Below, piece by piece: positions 61,878 through 64,000 of a DNA stretch of 64,000 nucleotides (its first letter is position 1; every line of letters starts with the position of its first letter). The DNA lies in NCBI GenBank assembly GCA_964355075.1, contig CAYHCF010000019.1, positions 1-64,000 on the forward strand, read 5' to 3'. The position numbers were made by a program, and so were the translations under genes. The stretch comes from B1 sp964355075. GTDB lineage: Bacteria; Bacteroidota; Bacteroidia; UKL13-3. Below the pieces are notes generated by a model. The model saw only the letters and a program-made list of their open reading frames with translations, was not told the DNA's origin and did no database searches.

Positions 61878-62884
61878 AATTTCAATTAAAATCTTTCCTG
61901 CAATACACCCTCATTACTTTAGTAGGAGGATTTTTCCTGTATTATGTATTTAAAGATACCCAGTGGGCAGACTTGTTTTTTCGAATTAAATCAGCCCATT
62001 TGAGCTGGCTTTTTGTTGGTTTAGGGGTTGGAATGGTCAGTCACTGGTTGCGGGCTTATAGAGCCACGTTTCTGTATCAGGCCATGGGCTATGAAGTGAG
62101 TACCCTGAATAGCTTTTATAGTGTTTTGATAGGTTACATGATGAATTATGTGATTCCAAGAGCCGGTGAGATTTCAAGATGTGCTGCCTTAACTAAAACA
62201 GATCAAATGCCTATTGAAAAATCGCTTGGAACCGTTGTTACAGAAAGAATTGTTGATTTGTTGCTGTTGCTGGTGGTTTTGGGAACTATTTTTATTCTCC
62301 AGTTTCAAATTATTTCAGAGTTTATTGCCAAAAGTCTGAAACTTGGCCATTTGGAAGTTGGGCAGGGTTTTCATTTAAAATGGATTTTAGGCCTGAGTGT
62401 TTTGGTGTTTTTAGCCATTGTTTATCGGGCAAGAAAATACATTGCTTCTCATCCGGTTTATTTAAAATTAGTAATCATTTTTGAAGGTTTTGCGGATGGT
62501 TTATTGAGCATCAGACATGTTAAAAAACCGGCGGTTTTTATCATCCTTTCTTTTTTAATCTGGGCCTGTTATATTCTGATGATGTATTTCTGCCTGTTGG
62601 CAATGGATGCAACTTCTGAACTCCTATTTTCCGATTGTCTGGTTGTTTTTGCAATAGGAACCCTGGGTGTGGTTATACCTGCTCCCGGAGCCGGAGCCGG
62701 AACTTACCACTTCTTTGTGATGCAATCTCTCCTGCTATTTGGTGTAGCCAGAGAAGATGGAATCGCCTACGCCACAATGGTTCATGGCGCTCAAATGATC
62801 CTGCTAACCATTTTAGGATTAATCGCCTCTGTTTTTGTCATGCTTCAGCATAAAAAAATAAAAACCGATGAGCAAACAGCTTGA
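61874..62884 (+). CDS. Lysylphosphatidylglycerol synthase TM region/UPF0104 family membrane protein
   Basis: 336 residues with about eight membrane helices (TLITLVGGFFLYYVF, SWLFVGLGVGMVSHWL, LLLLVVLGTIFILQF and others) and the family marker IGYMMNYVIPRAGEISRC. Such proteins are flippase-like and of uncertain substrate. The start codon is TTG overlapping the panD stop, so it is translationally coupled. It overlaps the next gene by 17 bp. Confidence 0.85.
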   Translation: MKFQLKSFLQYTLITLVGGFFLYYVFKDTQWADLFFRIKSAHLSWLFVGLGVGMVSHWLRAYRATFLYQAMGYEVSTLNSFYSVLIGYMMNYVIPRAGEISRCAALTKTDQMPIEKSLGTVVTERIVDLLLLLVVLGTIFILQFQIISEFIAKSLKLGHLEVGQGFHLKWILGLSVLVFLAIVYRARKYIASHPVYLKLVIIFEGFADGLLSIRHVKKPAVFIILSFLIWACYILMMYFCLLAMDATSELLFSDCLVVFAIGTLGVVIPAPGAGAGTYHFFVMQSLLLFGVAREDGIAYATMVHGAQMILLTILGLIASVFVMLQHKKIKTDEQTA

Positions 62885-63365
62885 AGTTGATAAGAAAATT
62901 TTTGATTGGGAAGGACTGAGAACTCAAGTAGGTATCTGGAAGGATGAGGGGAAGAAAATTGTTTTCACCAATGGTTGTTTCGACCTGTTGCACCGCGGGC
63001 ATGTCGATTATCTTGTAAAAGCCGCCGATCTGGGGGATGTGTTGGTATTGGGTTTAAATTCCGATGCCTCGGTAAGTCGTTTAAAAGGACCTCAGAGACC
63101 TGTGCAAGACGAGCAATCGCGTTTACACATTCTTGCTTCGCTGGCCTTTGTGGATGCCGTTGTTTTGTTCGATGAAGCCACTCCCTTTGAATTAATTACC
63201 CTGGTTCAACCCGATGTTTTAGTAAAAGGAAGTGATTATAAGCCGGAAGAAATAGTTGGTTTTGATATTGTTAACGCCAAAGGCGGAACGGTTAAAACCA
63301 TTGATTTTATTGAGGGGTATTCCAGCAGTCTGATGATAAAGAAAATAAAAGAAGGCTCAGATTAA
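62868..63365 (+). CDS. D-glycero-beta-D-manno-heptose 1-phosphate adenylyltransferase-like nucleotidyltransferase
   Basis: A 165-residue cytidylyltransferase-fold enzyme with the HxGH-type site in FTNGCFDLLHRGHVDYL, SRLKGPQRP, and VKGSDYKPEEIVG, as in the HldE C-terminal domain/RfaE2. It is expected to make ADP-heptose for lipopolysaccharide. The kinase half is not encoded next to it. Start inside the membrane protein gene, a 17-bp overlap. Confidence 0.9.
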   Translation: MSKQLEVDKKIFDWEGLRTQVGIWKDEGKKIVFTNGCFDLLHRGHVDYLVKAADLGDVLVLGLNSDASVSRLKGPQRPVQDEQSRLHILASLAFVDAVVLFDEATPFELITLVQPDVLVKGSDYKPEEIVGFDIVNAKGGTVKTIDFIEGYSSSLMIKKIKEGSD

Positions 63366-63378
63366 AACCTAAAAACCC

Positions 63379-63688
63379 AAATCGAACATCAATGTCGTTT
63401 AGTTAGGAGAATATCCCTTTTTTATTGCAATGAACAAAAAATCTTACCAGGATATGCTTTCACCGCCATCCTTCGGCAAGCTCAGGATGACACGCCGGCC
63501 TGTTATATTGGGCTGTGATTTTGGCGAGATGAGTTTTTTGCAAAGCAAAAAACTCATCTCGCCAAAATCACTACTTCACATGAGTTACGAAATGTTATCC
63601 TGAGCTTGCCGAAGGACCCTCAAACGGCGTTGTCAAGGTTAACCCACTTCTCAAAAGAGTAAACTAAACGACATTAAATCGTACATCA
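63379..63688. repeat. Nested inverted-repeat element (MITE-like)
   Basis: Outer arms AATGTCGTTTAGTT (63391-63404) and its exact complement (63662-63675). Middle arms TCCTTCGGCAAGCTCAGGAT (63469-63488) and its complement (63597-63616). In the centre is a perfect hairpin (63515-63571). Imperfect direct repeats AAATCGAACATCA and AAATCGTACATCA (12 of 13) lie at the two ends, like a target duplication. No gene inside. Confidence 0.75.
63515..63571. terminator. Perfect 26-bp hairpin
   Basis: 26-bp arms, exactly complementary, with a 5-nt loop CAAAG. The 5' arm ends in a T run (GAGTTTTTTG). It is the core of the nested element after the adenylyltransferase gene and may act as a terminator or processing site, though its length and symmetry are more typical of an inserted repeat. 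Confidence 0.7.
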
Positions 63689-63769
63689 TAAATCGTACAT
63701 CGTAAATCATACTTTGTACATCGTAAATCCTTCATCCAGCCCACAATTTTTAAATTGTAACCCATATCA

Positions 63770-63800
63770 TTTGATTTTGTTATACCTTATTCTATATTCG
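63770..63800 (+). promoter_or_regulatory. Candidate promoter of the right-end acyl-CoA dehydrogenase
   Basis: TTTG at 63770-63773, a 19-bp spacer, and TATATTCG at 63793-63800, one mismatch to TAnnTTTG. The start codon follows 22 bp later. Confidence 0.6.
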
Positions 63801-63822
63801 CTCACCAAAAAATGCACGAAAT

Positions 63823-64000
63823 ATGAATTTTGAATTAACCGAAGAGCATATAAATGTTCAGCAAGCCGCCCGCGATTTTGCACAAACCGAGTTATTACCG
63901 GGCGTAATTGAGCGCGATAACAAACAGGAATTTCCATACGAACAGGTTAAAAAACTTGGCGAACTTGGGTTTTTAGGTATCATGGTTGATCCTAAATACG
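63823..64000 (+). CDS. Acyl-CoA dehydrogenase family protein (5' part, truncated by the window)
   Basis: The first 59 residues of an acyl-CoA dehydrogenase: MNFELTEEHINVQQAARDFA at the start and KLGELGFLGIMVDPKY at the end of the window match the N-terminal helical domain. It continues beyond the right edge. It resembles the 379-residue enzyme in the left cluster at the N-terminus but has its own promoter. Confidence 0.85.
   Translation, partial: MNFELTEEHINVQQAARDFAQTELLPGVIERDNKQEFPYEQVKKLGELGFLGIMVDPKY

Overview
The window looks like a chromosomal segment of an uncultured, T9SS-bearing member of the Bacteroidota. The evidence is a giant repeat adhesin with a CHU_C-type tail, a PorP/SprF-type protein, HmuY-like proteins beside a TonB receptor, A/T-rich leaders without strong Shine-Dalgarno sites, and promoter elements of the Bacteroidota form TTTG-N19-TAnnTTTG (the panD copy is perfect). 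No tRNA, rRNA, CRISPR array or classical transposase was seen. An assembly gap of 100 N lies at 14562-14661.

Left part, 1-29.5 kb, is one long co-directional minus-strand cluster. In transcription order (right to left) it holds a 3-hydroxyacyl-CoA dehydrogenase, hydantoinase HyuA/HyuB-like subunits, a RidA-like protein, an acyl-CoA dehydrogenase, a 2-oxoacid:ferredoxin oxidoreductase (alpha, then fused beta-gamma), an HMG-CoA-synthase-like/DUF35 fusion, a thiolase, a B12-binding protein and B12-dependent mutase, a type III CoA-transferase, a large indolepyruvate:ferredoxin oxidoreductase alpha subunit fused to a GltD-like flavoprotein, its beta subunit, a three-subunit molybdenum hydroxylase with a cysteine-synthase-like gene inside it, a HisC-like aminotransferase, and a second 2-oxoacid:ferredoxin oxidoreductase whose gamma subunit probably lies off the left edge. 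The set matches step for step the logic of anaerobic indole-3-acetate degradation known from Azoarcus/Aromatoleum (molybdenum hydroxylase, hydantoinase, CoA-transferase, B12 mutase, acyl-CoA dehydrogenase, hydroxyacyl-CoA dehydrogenase, thiolase). It is extended upstream by an aminotransferase and IOR that could feed it from tryptophan. A CRP/FNR-like box sits before the first gene.

The same cluster is interrupted by an unusual repeat system. Three unrelated short-repeat families (11-bp GTTGTNATTCR/GAATTACNAYT, 16-bp TTTACGAAATACGAAT, and AGCGGCAGG) fill stop-to-start gaps. Where both orientations are present the order is always the same relative to transcription, so the mRNA could fold into hairpins. 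Inside one array of each family sits a small orphan gene: two four-helix-bundle (23S rRNA IVS-type) proteins and one GxxExxY protein. The repeats also supply start codons, stop codons and terminal residues of neighbouring enzymes. None of these families was seen in the right half.

Middle, 30-43.5 kb: a 2197-residue adhesin with 17 modules of about 99 residues, PorP/SprF and an OmpA/PD40 protein form a surface module. A repetitive coiled-coil protein, a thioredoxin-like protein and a nitronate-monooxygenase-like flavoprotein follow. From 43.6 to 51.5 kb lies a MarR-controlled fatty acid beta-oxidation operon (acyl-CoA synthetase, MarR, HADH/enoyl hydratase fusion, thiolase, acyl-CoA dehydrogenase) with the same 15-bp operator in two places. 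From 51.6 to 64 kb there are an M28/glutaminyl-cyclase-like lipoprotein, a LolC/E-type permease, a methyltransferase, rbfA, an ECF-sigma/anti-sigma-like/LTXXQ-like trio, a HmuY-TonB receptor-HmuY cassette, panD, a flippase-like protein, a heptose adenylyltransferase-like protein, a nested inverted-repeat element and the start of another acyl-CoA dehydrogenase.
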